A stretch of 64,000 nucleotides of DNA from Thermus sp. CCB_US3_UF1 (GCF_000236585.1 NC_017278.1:62001-126000), one strand, 5' to 3'; shown: positions 18,321-26,418, counted from the stretch's first letter. Program-made: numbers and translations. Notes: a model not told the origin generated them from the letters alone.

Positions 18321-21077
18321 TTAGCGCAAGGCTGCTGGGGCCAACAGGGTGATGGCCAAAAGCTCGTGCCCCAGAAGCTCCAACCGGTCTAGCTCGCGAA
18401 AGGCTTCGGGAAGCGTTCCGTAGGCGCGCTCCAAGTCTCGTTTGAGGGCTTCCCGTTCCGCTTTCAGACGGGCTAGGGCCTCCTCGGCTCCCCGGCGGCC
18501 TAGGGCCTCGAGGGGGGTTCGCAAGGCATCCGCCGCCAACAGTTGGGCCTGCTCCCGGCTAAGGGCCGGCGCTGCCTTTAGGCGGGCTCGCCAGAGGGCT
18601 TCGGCCTCCTTGGGTGGCACCTCGGCGCCATCCAAAAGGCGAAGGGCGCGCCGGTAGAGGGTTTCCAGTACCTCACCCCCGGGGCCCAAAAACCGGGCCC
18701 GGAAATGGTAAAAGGCTACAGGTGGCGTGCCCAAAGGCGCCCGCAAGGCCAGAAGAGCGGTCCGCGCCCCGTCCAAATCCCGGTAGGCCCGGTAGCGTAG
18801 GTAAGACACCAGGTGCTCCACCAAGGGGTGGGATAGGTCCAGCACCTCCACCCCTAGGGGAGCCTCCGGGTCAAAGCTAAAGGGTCCGAACCTAGCCGGA
18901 AGGCCAGGCACGGCCTCTCCTGCATCCCGCTCGGCGGTGTAGGGGTCCTCTCCCCAAACGCGCCAGCCCAGGTAGCGGAGGCCGTCCAGGACAAACCCTT
19001 CCAGGGCCTTGGGGTTTCCTGCCCGCTCCAAGGCTTGCTGCAGACGCTTTTCCACGTCCGGCAGGCTAAACTCACTATGCCCGTAAAAGCCTTCCTGGAC
19101 TGCGCGCCTGGCCCCTTCCAGCTCCCGGTCCTCCACCTCGGCAAAGAGGGAGGCTTGTAGACGGCGCTCCTGCCGCCAGTCTTGCTTCCAGAGGGCCTCG
19201 AGGCGCTCCCTCAAGTAGGCTTCCTCTCCGAAGAAGGCCGGGACCACCCCAAGTTCCCGCCGAATCCGCTCGGCCTTCTCCAAAAGCAAGTGGAAAACCG
19301 CCACGTCAAAGGATTGCTCGTAGTAAAAAGTACGGATCCGCACCCTTGGTTCGGGCTGGCCGAAGCGGTCAATGCGGCCATTGCGCTGCTCAAGGCGGTT
19401 GGGGTTCCAAGGAAGGTCGTAATGGATGAGCTGGGCGGCGTAGTGTTGCAGGTTGAGCCCTTCGGAAAACACATCGGTGGCTATAAGAAGGGCAGGGCTT
19501 TCCTGAGCAAAGGCCTTTAGCACCTCATCCCGGTCCTCCTCGCTCATCTCCCCATGCACGGCAAAGACGGGATAGGGCAGGTTCGGGCCCAGCTTCTCCA
19601 CCAGGTACTCCAGGGTATCGCGGTAGCGGGTAAAGAGTAAGGTCCGCCCTTTACCGAAAAGGAAAGGTTGGGTGAGCAGATCCCGAAGCCTTTCCAGCTT
19701 GCTATCCTTACGCCATCCTTTTAGGTATCGGAGAAGTGTCTCCAAATAGCCCTTTTCCGCTTGGGCGCGGGCCCGGTCGGCCAGGCTGAGCTCGAGGCCC
19801 ACCTCTGCTTCCTCGGGCAAAAGTCGGTCTGGGGTTGTGTCAAAAAGGGCGGCCTCCTCTTCCCCTGTGATCCCTTGCCCTTCGGTAAGGAGATTTTCCA
19901 AAAGGCCCTTGCGGCGCTCCAGGCTTCTTTCCAGCGCCCGAGGGGAACTGGTGGCCCGGCGCATGAGGTGCATGGCCAGCCAGCGACCGAGCACCGGAAC
20001 CTTGGCGGGGTCCGGATCGTACACCTCGGCCTGGTAGCGGCGCACCGCCTCAAAAAGCTCCAGTTCCGCCCGGTTTGGGTTCACGGCCTCTTCCTTGGTC
20101 TCCCGTTCGGGGAAGGGGCTTTTTTTCCCTTCTTTGCGGAACCACTCCTCCACATCCTTCCTGCGCCGCTGCACCACGTGCTTTTTGGCCACCTCTCGGT
20201 CCAACGTCCCGTTTTTAAAAAGCCCTAGGCCCAAGGCATCCAAGTGCTCTAGAAGGCTATAAAAGCTTTCGGTGTAACCATTGTGGGGCGTGGCCGTGAG
20301 GAGAAGCAGATGGGGTACCCGGCGGGCCAGTTCCCGCACCAAACGGTAGCGTTCCATCTGCTTACCCTTCTCCGTGGGCGGGCGGGCGGCCATGTGGGCC
20401 TCGTCCACCAAAAGCAGGTCAAAATCTTGCAAAAGCACCAGCTGCCGCACATCGCCCTGCTTGGCGTAGTCCACGCTGGCAATGATGCGGTCAAAGTGTG
20501 CCCAGGGATTGGCCCCCGGCGGAAGGGTTCGGGCCAGCCGTTTGAGATTGGGGCCGGAAAGCACCGCGAAGTCCAAGTGGAAGAAGCGCCGCAAGGCCTC
20601 CTGCCATTGGCCGAGCAAGTGGGCAGGGGCCAGGATCAACACCCGGCGCGCCTTGTTGCGCAAAAGGAGTTCCTTGATGATAAGGCCCGCTTCCACGGTC
20701 TTGCCAAGGCCCACGTCGTCGGCGATGAGGAGGCGCACCTTGGGCTGCCGCAAGGCCATGAGAAGCGGCACAAGCTGGTAGTTGGCAGGGACCACCCGGG
20801 AGCGTTGCAGGGCTAGGAAGGGCGCATCGGCGTGGAGCGTGGCCAGGTCCAGGGCCTGGAGGAGGAGATCGTGCAGCGCCGGGTCCCCTGGCCGCTCAGG
20901 GGGGAGGCCCAGGGTGGTCAGCTCCAAGGCCTCTCCCTCCAGGGGTAGATAGAAAAGGGTTTCCTCCTCGGAGTCCACCGTCCTGGCCACAAGCACATCT
21001 CCCTGCCGCCGCTCTAAGCGGAAATCACGGCCTCGGGCGCGAAAAAGGGCCCCGGGTTGGAGCATGTCCACGTTCAT
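18321..21077 (-). CDS. DrmD-like SNF2-family helicase
   Basis: A 918-residue HepA/SNF2 ATPase (COG0553). Walker A is ADDVGLGKTVEAG (about 125), the DEAH box is in LLVDEAHMAARPP (about 226), LLLTATPHNG is motif III, and QRNGRIDRFGQ is motif VI (about 567). The C-terminal third is a charged helical region with no other domain I recognise. In class 1 DISARM this type of helicase is DrmD and is followed by the adenine methyltransferase DrmMI, exactly as here. AGGAGG lies before the ATG. It is the first gene of the core four-gene defence unit and lies 44 bases downstream of an unknown gene on the same strand. Confidence 0.88.
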   Translation of the reverse strand: MNVDMLQPGALFRARGRDFRLERRQGDVLVARTVDSEEETLFYLPLEGEALELTTLGLPPERPGDPALHDLLLQALDLATLHADAPFLALQRSRVVPANYQLVPLLMALRQPKVRLLIADDVGLGKTVEAGLIIKELLLRNKARRVLILAPAHLLGQWQEALRRFFHLDFAVLSGPNLKRLARTLPPGANPWAHFDRIIASVDYAKQGDVRQLVLLQDFDLLLVDEAHMAARPPTEKGKQMERYRLVRELARRVPHLLLLTATPHNGYTESFYSLLEHLDALGLGLFKNGTLDREVAKKHVVQRRRKDVEEWFRKEGKKSPFPERETKEEAVNPNRAELELFEAVRRYQAEVYDPDPAKVPVLGRWLAMHLMRRATSSPRALERSLERRKGLLENLLTEGQGITGEEEAALFDTTPDRLLPEEAEVGLELSLADRARAQAEKGYLETLLRYLKGWRKDSKLERLRDLLTQPFLFGKGRTLLFTRYRDTLEYLVEKLGPNLPYPVFAVHGEMSEEDRDEVLKAFAQESPALLIATDVFSEGLNLQHYAAQLIHYDLPWNPNRLEQRNGRIDRFGQPEPRVRIRTFYYEQSFDVAVFHLLLEKAERIRRELGVVPAFFGEEAYLRERLEALWKQDWRQERRLQASLFAEVEDRELEGARRAVQEGFYGHSEFSLPDVEKRLQQALERAGNPKALEGFVLDGLRYLGWRVWGEDPYTAERDAGEAVPGLPARFGPFSFDPEAPLGVEVLDLSHPLVEHLVSYLRYRAYRDLDGARTALLALRAPLGTPPVAFYHFRARFLGPGGEVLETLYRRALRLLDGAEVPPKEAEALWRARLKAAPALSREQAQLLAADALRTPLEALGRRGAEEALARLKAEREALKRDLERAYGTLPEAFRELDRLELLGHELLAITLLAPAALR

Positions 21078-21121
21078 CCCAAGTCCTCCTTAGTCAAGCT
21101 ACCCAGGACCTACCCAGTCCA

Positions 21122-21916
21122 TCAATCCCGTTTTTTCAGAGGGAAAAGGTCTGCCTCTGCTTTGGGGGTGGGGTTACCCCATGTGGCCTCAAAGAAAAAG
21201 CCATGCTCTGCTCTGGCAAGCTCAGAGGGGGTCAACAAGGGTCTGATCAGATGCATCTCCAGCGCCCTTGCGGGGGTATAGGTGATGATTTTGTACCGGT
21301 TTCCCGGCTCCAGCTGGTCCTCCGATTCCTTTAGGAATCTTTGCACAAGTTTCACCACCGCTTCCAGAGAAGGAGCCGGCTCTAGAACCTTTGCATCGCT
21401 CAGTATCTCCCACGTGTAGTCCCAAAACCCAGAAGGGCGGTACACCCGAACTAGAGCAATCCCTAGTATATCGCCCTTCACGGCTACTATTTCGCCCTTA
21501 AGCCCCCACTTGTTCCCTCTGAGCTCTACGGGGACATAGGTCCTAACGGAATAGATCCTCACCTCACCAATGGCTTCAAACCCCTTCTCCTCCGGTTTTG
21601 GATGAAGGCAGTAAAGCTTGAGGTTTACCATGGGGGGGCGTTCAAAGGAGCAGTACTGTCCAATATTCTCAACGAATGGTAAGGCAGCTTCTAGGATATA
21701 TTCCTCGTAGGTTTTGCTGTCTGCGATTTTTCTTGGCTCCCCTTTCGGCAAGCTATCAGAATGGCCCACGACAAGGGGAACTTCTCTCCCATAGCCGAGG
21801 GCTTCCGCCTTCTCCCTTACCTCTTGGTAATCCGGAGCTACTACAACCACCTCGAGGCCCTGATGGCTCACGAGGAGGCGCCCATCAGACAAGTTTTCTA
21901 CCAGTTTCAAGCTCAT
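21122..21916 (-). CDS. Unknown protein upstream of the defence helicase
   Basis: About 264 residues. I do not recognise a family. It has a short alternating beta pattern at the start (SLKLVENLSDGRLLVSHQGLEVVVV), a central region with LYCLHP and IYSVRTYVPVELRG strands, and a helical segment LEAVVKLVQRFLKESED before the C-terminus. There is no signal peptide or membrane segment. The frame opens at 21964, but that overlaps the preceding small gene; the ATG at 21916 has a GGGGG run upstream and gives the more protein-like start. It sits between the rsr-ybjN genes and the DrmD-like gene in one orientation, so it may be an accessory part of either unit. Confidence 0.65.
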   Translation of the reverse strand: MSLKLVENLSDGRLLVSHQGLEVVVVAPDYQEVREKAEALGYGREVPLVVGHSDSLPKGEPRKIADSKTYEEYILEAALPFVENIGQYCSFERPPMVNLKLYCLHPKPEEKGFEAIGEVRIYSVRTYVPVELRGNKWGLKGEIVAVKGDILGIALVRVYRPSGFWDYTWEILSDAKVLEPAPSLEAVVKLVQRFLKESEDQLEPGNRYKIITYTPARALEMHLIRPLLTPSELARAEHGFFFEATWGNPTPKAEADLFPLKKRD

Positions 21917-21941
21917 GGTGCCCCCTACCGCTTGTCGTCCC

Positions 21942-22211
21942 TCATTCCTCAGGTCCCAGCTCATACTCCCCCGTGTAGGGGTTCTGCCGAGGCTCCCAGC
22001 CCTCGGGGACGGCCTCGTAGCGCCCCGTATAGGGGTTCCACCGGTCCACCAGCCCCTCCCCCCGCTTGCGGTAGCGGCGGGTAAAGGGGGTGTAGTCCGT
22101 CTCCCGCTGCCTCCCGAACTCGTACCCCCCCTCGTACTCGTTCTGCACCGGCTCCTGGTCCTTCTCGGCGTACTCGTACCTCCCCGTGTAGGGGTTGTAC
22201 CGGATGGGCAT
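21942..22211 (-). CDS. Small Tyr/Pro-rich repeat protein (NPYTGRYE repeats)
   Basis: About 89 residues with three near-identical motifs: YNPYTGRYEYA near the start, WNPYTGRYEAV in the middle and QNPYTGEYEL near the end. Glutamate-, arginine- and glutamine-rich spacers separate them. The protein is strongly aromatic and charged and has no hydrophobic core segment, so it is probably extended or disordered. I choose the ATG at 22211, with AGGAGG about 6 bases upstream. It lies 16 bases after the YbjN-like gene and overlaps the next unknown frame only if that gene uses its earlier start. The function is unknown; the repeat pattern suggests a multivalent binding tail, for RNA or protein. Confidence 0.7.
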   Translation of the reverse strand: MPIRYNPYTGRYEYAEKDQEPVQNEYEGGYEFGRQRETDYTPFTRRYRKRGEGLVDRWNPYTGRYEAVPEGWEPRQNPYTGEYELGPEE

Positions 22212-22227
22212 CCCCCCCACCTCCTCC

Positions 22228-22686
22228 CTACCCCAAAAGGCCCAGCGTCCTAAACAGGTCTTCCAGATCGTCCCCGCCCTCTATCCAGAGGAGAAACTGG
22301 CCAATCCCCGAAAAGGCGGTGGCCAGGAAGTTGCGGAGCTGGGCCTCGGTAACCCCCTCTTCCAGGTCCACATGGTAGTCCAACAAGAGCTCCCCTCCCC
22401 TGACCAAGGCCCGGGGCCAGCGCCTGGTCCCGTTCCACTCGTTGGCCTTGGCCAGGAGCTCCTCGGGCTCCATGGGCGGATGCCCCTTCACCAGGGCGAT
22501 GACGGCCAGGACCTGGTTCGCCGAACCCTGAGGGGCCACGTTCACCAGGGCCATGGGGTTGGCCGAGGGGTCCTTCTTGAAAAGGACCAGGAACTCACCG
22601 TCCTCGTTCACAAGCACCTTGAGCCCCATGGCCTTCAAAGCCCTGCCGATGCGCTCCGCCGTAAGGGGTTCCACGGGTTGGACCAT
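22228..22686 (-). CDS. YbjN-domain protein
   Basis: A 152-residue cytosolic protein with the YbjN/type III secretion chaperone-like fold. LTAERIGRALKAMG is the first helix, LVNEDGEFLVLF the strand pair, and ALVNVAPQGSANQVLAVIALVKG and LLLDYHVDLEEGVTEAQLRNFLATAF the second half. Proteins of this family act as regulators or chaperones; the specific role is unknown. It starts 3 bases after the Rsr stop with GGGAGGTGAGG upstream, so it is certainly co-transcribed with Rsr and may serve it as a partner. Confidence 0.75.
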   Translation of the reverse strand: MVQPVEPLTAERIGRALKAMGLKVLVNEDGEFLVLFKKDPSANPMALVNVAPQGSANQVLAVIALVKGHPPMEPEELLAKANEWNGTRRWPRALVRGGELLLDYHVDLEEGVTEAQLRNFLATAFSGIGQFLLWIEGGDDLEDLFRTLGLLG

Positions 22687-22689
22687 GCC

Positions 22690-24180
22690 TCACCTCCCTT
22701 GTCCTTCCCCTTCTTCCTCTTCCTCCGCCAAGGAAGCCTCGGATACCCTGGCCCTGAGGTGGGCCTTAGGGTCCTGGGCCTCCAGAACCGCCAGGAGCTC
22801 CAAAAGCCGCCCTGAGAACCCCGCCACCCGGCTCACCCCGCCCTCGGGAAAGGCCAGGGGGCCGTAGCCCGCCACGTTCACCACGTGGGCCACCCGGGAA
22901 GGGTCCTCCCCCAGCCAGCGGCGCAAGGGGGTGTAGGCGTCGTCGGCCACCTGCTCGTCGGTGAGGATGACCACCCGTGGGCCTGGGAAGGCGGGGAGGG
23001 TCCTCCTGAGGGCCTCACCCAGGTAGGTTCCACCGCCGCCTGCTTCCAGGAGGTGGCGCACCATCTGGCCCAGGGGGGCATCCGGCCCGTAGGGGAGGGG
23101 GATGGTGTGGCGGTCAAAGCCGTAGAGCTGGCCCCCCGTGGCCCGGTAGAGCAGGGCCCCCAGGGAGGCCGCGGCCAGGGCGTAGGTGGCCTGGCTCCGG
23201 GCGCTTAGGGGTTGGTACATGGACCCGGAAACGTCCACCAGGACCAGGCTCTCCCCCTGGAAGGGCAGGGAGGGAAGGGAGGCTTCCAGGGCCCCTTCCA
23301 GGGCGGAAAGGACCGCCTGGGGATACCCCAGCTCCTCCCCCTGCAGGAGGGCCTGGAGCCACTGGTAGGGGAAGAGCCCCCAACGGGCCACCCTGGGGTC
23401 CCCCAGGCGCTGGGCCAACCACGCCTGGACCCCGGGGTCCTCCAGGAGGCCGTGGCGGTGGAGGTTGTTGAGGTTGCGCACCAGGGCCAGGCCCGAGAGG
23501 TGGGGCAGGGCCTCCCGCCAGGCCTCGGGGGTGCTCCCCTTCCGGGAGAGGATCCTCTCCCAGGTGGGGCGTTCCGCCAAAAGGGTTTCCACCAAGGCCC
23601 GGGCCTCGGGCTGGGCCTCCCGGCCCCGCACCAGCCACTCGTAGACCAGGGCGTGCTCCCGGTCAGGGGCCTTGGGGTGGCAGAGGATCAGGGCGTCCCG
23701 CTGGCGAAAGCCCCGCCCCTCCCAGCGGTACTTGAGGAGGGCCTGGGGACTCATGGCGTTGAGGCGCTGGGCCACGGCCCGCTTCAGGGCCTTGCGGATC
23801 CTCCACCCCTGGGCCCTGGTGTAGGCCAGGGTTTCCAGGTGCTCATCCCCGCGAAGCCATACCCTCTGGGCTGCCCCCTCGGCCACCTCCACCGGCCCCC
23901 ACCAGAAAAGGTGGGCCACCAGGGCGCTGGGACCCGAGCGCAGGCCCAGGACCTGACGGGCATAGGTGGCCAACAGGGCCACGAACTCCGGGTCCTGCTG
24001 GGTGACCTCCGCGGCCAGGGCGGTGAAGCGGGCCTCCCGCTCCTCCGCCCCTTCGTAAAAGAGGTCGCCGGAAAAGAGGCTGCCGGCCACGAGGAGGAGG
24101 AGCTCCCCTTGGGGGCTTGCGGGGAACCCCCTGCCGCCCTGGTGGGTGGGGTGGACACGTGGCCCTGGGTTGAGGGGCAT
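22690..24180 (-). CDS. rsr: Rsr, Ro60-like TROVE/vWA RNA-binding protein
   Basis: A 496-residue bacterial Ro60 orthologue. The N-terminal TROVE module is a HEAT-like helical ring that binds Y RNA and misfolded RNA ends. It contains LFYEGAEEREARFTALAAEV, YARQVLGLRSGPSAL, NAMSPQALLKYRW and LVRNLNNLHRHGL. From about residue 300 follows a von Willebrand A domain with the MIDAS motif LVDVSGSMYQPL and a later TDEQVADD. In Deinococcus, Rsr with Y RNA associates with exoribonucleases during stress and rRNA maturation. The start ATG has AGGAGG 6 bases upstream, preceded by two small hairpins in the leader. It is the first gene of the minus-strand run leading into the defence genes. Confidence 0.87.
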   Translation of the reverse strand: MPLNPGPRVHPTHQGGRGFPASPQGELLLLVAGSLFSGDLFYEGAEEREARFTALAAEVTQQDPEFVALLATYARQVLGLRSGPSALVAHLFWWGPVEVAEGAAQRVWLRGDEHLETLAYTRAQGWRIRKALKRAVAQRLNAMSPQALLKYRWEGRGFRQRDALILCHPKAPDREHALVYEWLVRGREAQPEARALVETLLAERPTWERILSRKGSTPEAWREALPHLSGLALVRNLNNLHRHGLLEDPGVQAWLAQRLGDPRVARWGLFPYQWLQALLQGEELGYPQAVLSALEGALEASLPSLPFQGESLVLVDVSGSMYQPLSARSQATYALAAASLGALLYRATGGQLYGFDRHTIPLPYGPDAPLGQMVRHLLEAGGGGTYLGEALRRTLPAFPGPRVVILTDEQVADDAYTPLRRWLGEDPSRVAHVVNVAGYGPLAFPEGGVSRVAGFSGRLLELLAVLEAQDPKAHLRARVSEASLAEEEEEGEGQGR

Positions 24181-24193
24181 GGGTCACCTCCTG

Positions 24194-24223
24194 GGGCAAA
24201 AGCCCAGAGCCCACGACGGGGCT
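24194..24223 (-). promoter_or_regulatory. Hairpins in the rsr leader
   Basis: Reading toward rsr, AGCCC/GGGCT (24208-24223) and GGGC/GCCC with an AAAA-complement loop (24194-24205) form two adjacent small stems. The second ends just before the AGGAGG ribosome site. They could modulate translation start. Confidence 0.35.
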
Positions 24224-24323
24224 ATAGGGTGGGCCTTTGCGGAACGCTCAGATTATCGGGGGATTTTCACCTTGGCCTGCCTGCCGCCGAACCTTCCGGG
24301 TGTTGAGGGTGCCCGGGGATGTT

Positions 24324-24389
24324 CGCGCCTCGGGTTTGGGTTTCCACCCTTGGCTCAGTCGGCCAGATGACTGAGAAGGAACCGACGCG
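24324..24389 (-). ncRNA. Candidate structured RNA (Y RNA-like) upstream of rsr
   Basis: In the 400-base gap between rsr and the IS256 element, one 66-base segment folds into a long imperfect stem: CGCG-TCGG, CCTT and CTCAGTC pair with GACTGAG, AAGG, CCGA and CGCG, giving about 19 pairs with small bulges, one larger internal loop and an 8-base apical loop. The strongest part is the perfect 7-bp stem at 24354-24375. Bacterial Y RNAs are usually encoded next to rsr and are stems of this kind. The strand is assumed to match rsr. I see no clear tRNA-like module or terminator, so this is only a candidate. The rest of 24224-24580 shows nothing else I can name. Confidence 0.35.
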
Positions 24390-24580
24390 CCGCGCCGCCG
24401 GGCAAGAAGAGAACCTACCACACCCCAAGCTTTCTTGCAAGAGGCCCTGGAAAGGCAAAGGGGAAAAGTGGCCTCCTACAGACATTTTTGCGAATGGGTA
24501 TAGCGTGGACGTGCGTCCCCACTGGGGGCAGCAGTCCGTTCTTCCCCACAACTCGCCTTGGCCAAGACTTGGAACCTCCG

Positions 24581-25836
24581 GTCGTGTAAGGATTTATGTG
24601 TAAGGGTCCGTGTTTAATAGGGGGGCACACCTTAGCACGAGGAGGTGCCCCGTGGACCAGGATACCTTGCGGATCTTGCTGAGGGAAGCGGTGCGGGAGA
24701 CAGTAGCCGAGGTTCTGCAGACGGTTCTGGAGCTGGACCGGACGGCCTTCTTGCAGGTGCACGGAGGCCGCAGGAACGGCTACTACCCCCGCAAGCTGGA
24801 GACCACCTTCGGCCAGGTGGACCTGAAGGTCCCTAGGGATCGGGAATCTCGGTATTACCCGGCTTTCCTTAAGCCCTACGTCCGCCGCCTGGTGGACGTG
24901 GGGGAAGTGGCGGTAGCCCTTTACGCCGCCGGGGTCAGTCAGCGCAAGGCGGCCGAGATACTGAGCCTGCTCTTAGGCCACCGCTACTCCCACGAGACCC
25001 TGAGCGCCCTGACGGACGAGGTCCTGGAGGCGGCAGGAGCCTTCCGCACCCGGCCTTTGCCCGAGGAGATGGCCTTCGTCTACCTGGACGGGCTTTCCCT
25101 AAAGGTCTTCAGGGAAGGAGAAGGGATCGTACGGGAAAGCGTGTATGTGGCCCTGGGCATCGCCCCTAATGGGGAGAGGCGGGTCCTGGGGTTTTGGCTG
25201 TTGCCCACGGAGAGCGCCCTGGGATGGGAGGGGGTCCTGGGGGAGCTTTGGCAGCGGGGCCTGCGGCGGGTATTGCTCTTCATCACCGACGGGCTGCCCG
25301 GGCTTCCTGAAGCGATCCGCAGGGTCTACCCTCAGGCGGAATGGCAGCGGTGCGTGGTGCACGGGGTGCGGTGGAGCCTGTCCCAGGTGCGGGCGCGGGA
25401 CCGGGGCCTGCTGGCGGAGGACCTGAGGCGGGTGTACGGGGCGGAGAGCCGGGAAGAAGCTCTTGGGGCCTTGGAGGAGGTGAAGGCCGCCTGGGGTTCG
25501 CGGTACCCGGGGGTGGTGGGGCTTTGGGTACAGGATTCGGGGGCCTTCCTGCGGTTCTACGGGTACCCCAAGGTGCTTTGGCCGTACCTGCGGAGCACCA
25601 ACCTGATGGAGCGGTTTATCCGGGAAGTGCGGCGGGGGACGAAGGTGCGGGACCACAAGTTTCCTAAGGAAGAGGCGGTGTACAAGCTTCTTTACCTGGA
25701 GTCGGAGAGGCAGGAAGGGAGGTGGGCAGAACGGAAACTAAAGGGGTTCTCGGAGGTGAAGGAGGTGCTGGAGAAGATGCTTCAGGAGCGGTATGCCCCC
25801 CGTACACAGACTCTTACACATAACTCTTGACACGAC
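24581..25836 (+). mobile_element. IS256-family insertion sequence, 1256 bp
   Basis: The ends at 24581-24612 and 25805-25836 are imperfect 32-bp inverted repeats that match at 27 positions. Both begin GTCGTGT and contain TTATGTGTAAG. One mutator-type transposase lies inside. No clear 8-bp target duplication is visible: the flanks are AACCTCCG on the left and CCTGGGGG on the right. The element separates the rsr/defence operon from the CRISPR array and lies only 141 bases from the first CRISPR repeat. Confidence 0.88.
24652..25830 (+). CDS. IS256-family (mutator) transposase
   Basis: About 392 residues with the IS256/mutator DDE layout: the first Asp in FVYLDGLSLKVF, the second in LLFITDGLPGLPEA with the CVVHGVRWSL block after it, and the Glu region in LRSTNLMERFIREVRRGTKVRDHKFP. 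The frame is open to 24610, but GAGGAGGTG lies 5 bases before the GTG at 24652, giving a start MDQDTLRILLREAV. The coding sequence ends inside the right inverted repeat. No frameshift is visible, so the element may be active. Confidence 0.9.
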   Translation: MDQDTLRILLREAVRETVAEVLQTVLELDRTAFLQVHGGRRNGYYPRKLETTFGQVDLKVPRDRESRYYPAFLKPYVRRLVDVGEVAVALYAAGVSQRKAAEILSLLLGHRYSHETLSALTDEVLEAAGAFRTRPLPEEMAFVYLDGLSLKVFREGEGIVRESVYVALGIAPNGERRVLGFWLLPTESALGWEGVLGELWQRGLRRVLLFITDGLPGLPEAIRRVYPQAEWQRCVVHGVRWSLSQVRARDRGLLAEDLRRVYGAESREEALGALEEVKAAWGSRYPGVVGLWVQDSGAFLRFYGYPKVLWPYLRSTNLMERFIREVRRGTKVRDHKFPKEEAVYKLLYLESERQEGRWAERKLKGFSEVKEVLEKMLQERYAPRTQTLTHNS

Positions 25837-25977
25837 CCTGGGGGCGCGTCCGGCTAATGGCCGGAGGGGTTCTTGAAAAGGGTGCTCTTCGAAGCCCTGC
25901 CCTAGGGGACATGGCAATTTTGCCTTTCTCAAGGCTTAGCGGGGGTAAACCGAGGGTTTTTGCTGTGTAGATCATCT

Positions 25978-26187
25978 GTAGTCCCCACGCACGTGGGGAT
26001 GGACCGTTCCGTGCCGCCTCCCATATCTCTCCCGCCTTGTAGTCCCCACGCACGTGGGGATGGACCGGCATCTTTCGCGAACATGGGCGGCGCCCCCCGT
26101 AGTCCCCACGCACGTGGGGATGGACCCGGGAGGGCCTCGTTCAAAACTTCCCTCCCCTCGTAGTCCCCACGCACGTGGGGATGGACC
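25978..26187 (+). CRISPR. Short CRISPR array, four type I-E-like repeats
   Basis: Four identical 28-bp repeats start at 25978, 26039, 26099 and 26160. They begin GTAGTCCCCACG, contain the palindrome CCCCACG/CGTGGGG and end GATGGACC. The three spacers are 33, 32 and 33 bases (26006-26038, 26067-26098, 26127-26159). The repeat layout matches Thermus type I-E arrays and sets the direction as plus, with the leader on the 25837-25977 side. Absence of any decay in the last repeat suggests a young or trimmed array. No cas gene is present in the window, so the array would depend on Cas proteins encoded elsewhere. Confidence 0.93.
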
Positions 26188-26223
26188 GCTATTCGGAAAG
26201 GCAAAAGGTTACCACAACCCTGG

Positions 26224-26418
26224 TCAACCCCTTTGAAGGGCCATCAACCCCGGACACTTTGGGAGCCGAAATAGAAACCCTACACCGTACCGAAAATCCC
26301 CATCAAGGGGGAAAGGACTATCCCTGATAGCTTGATGAGATCGTGTCTCCTCGTGCTCCGCCAAGCACCGGATGGCCTCCAGGTCCTTCTCGGTCAAGTT
26401 CATGCTGACCTGCTTCAC
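26224..26418 (-). CDS. Possible ribbon-helix-helix protein, truncated
   Basis: A 64-codon frame whose first half, KQVSMNLTEKDLEAIRCLAEHEETRS followed by HQAIRD, matches the strand-helix-turn-helix pattern of ribbon-helix-helix antitoxins or regulators. The second half is not protein-like and runs up to the CRISPR array. A GTG at 26418 with AAGGAAG, or the ATG at 26403, could start it. I infer the remnant of a small regulator whose 3' end was replaced. No toxin partner is seen. The rest of 26188-26549 holds only a hairpin. Confidence 0.35.
   Translation of the reverse strand: MKQVSMNLTEKDLEAIRCLAEHEETRSHQAIRDSPFPLDGDFRYGVGFLFRLPKCPGLMALQRG

Noticed and set aside
6710-21077. Calling the cluster a complete DISARM or a complete Druantia
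   Set aside because: Separate DrmA, DrmB and DrmC are absent, as are DruA-D or DruH. Only individual proteins match those systems.
24321-24420. tRNA gene at the D-arm-like GGCTCAGTC hairpin
   Set aside because: No acceptor stem, anticodon arm or GTTCRA T-loop in the correct spacing on either strand.
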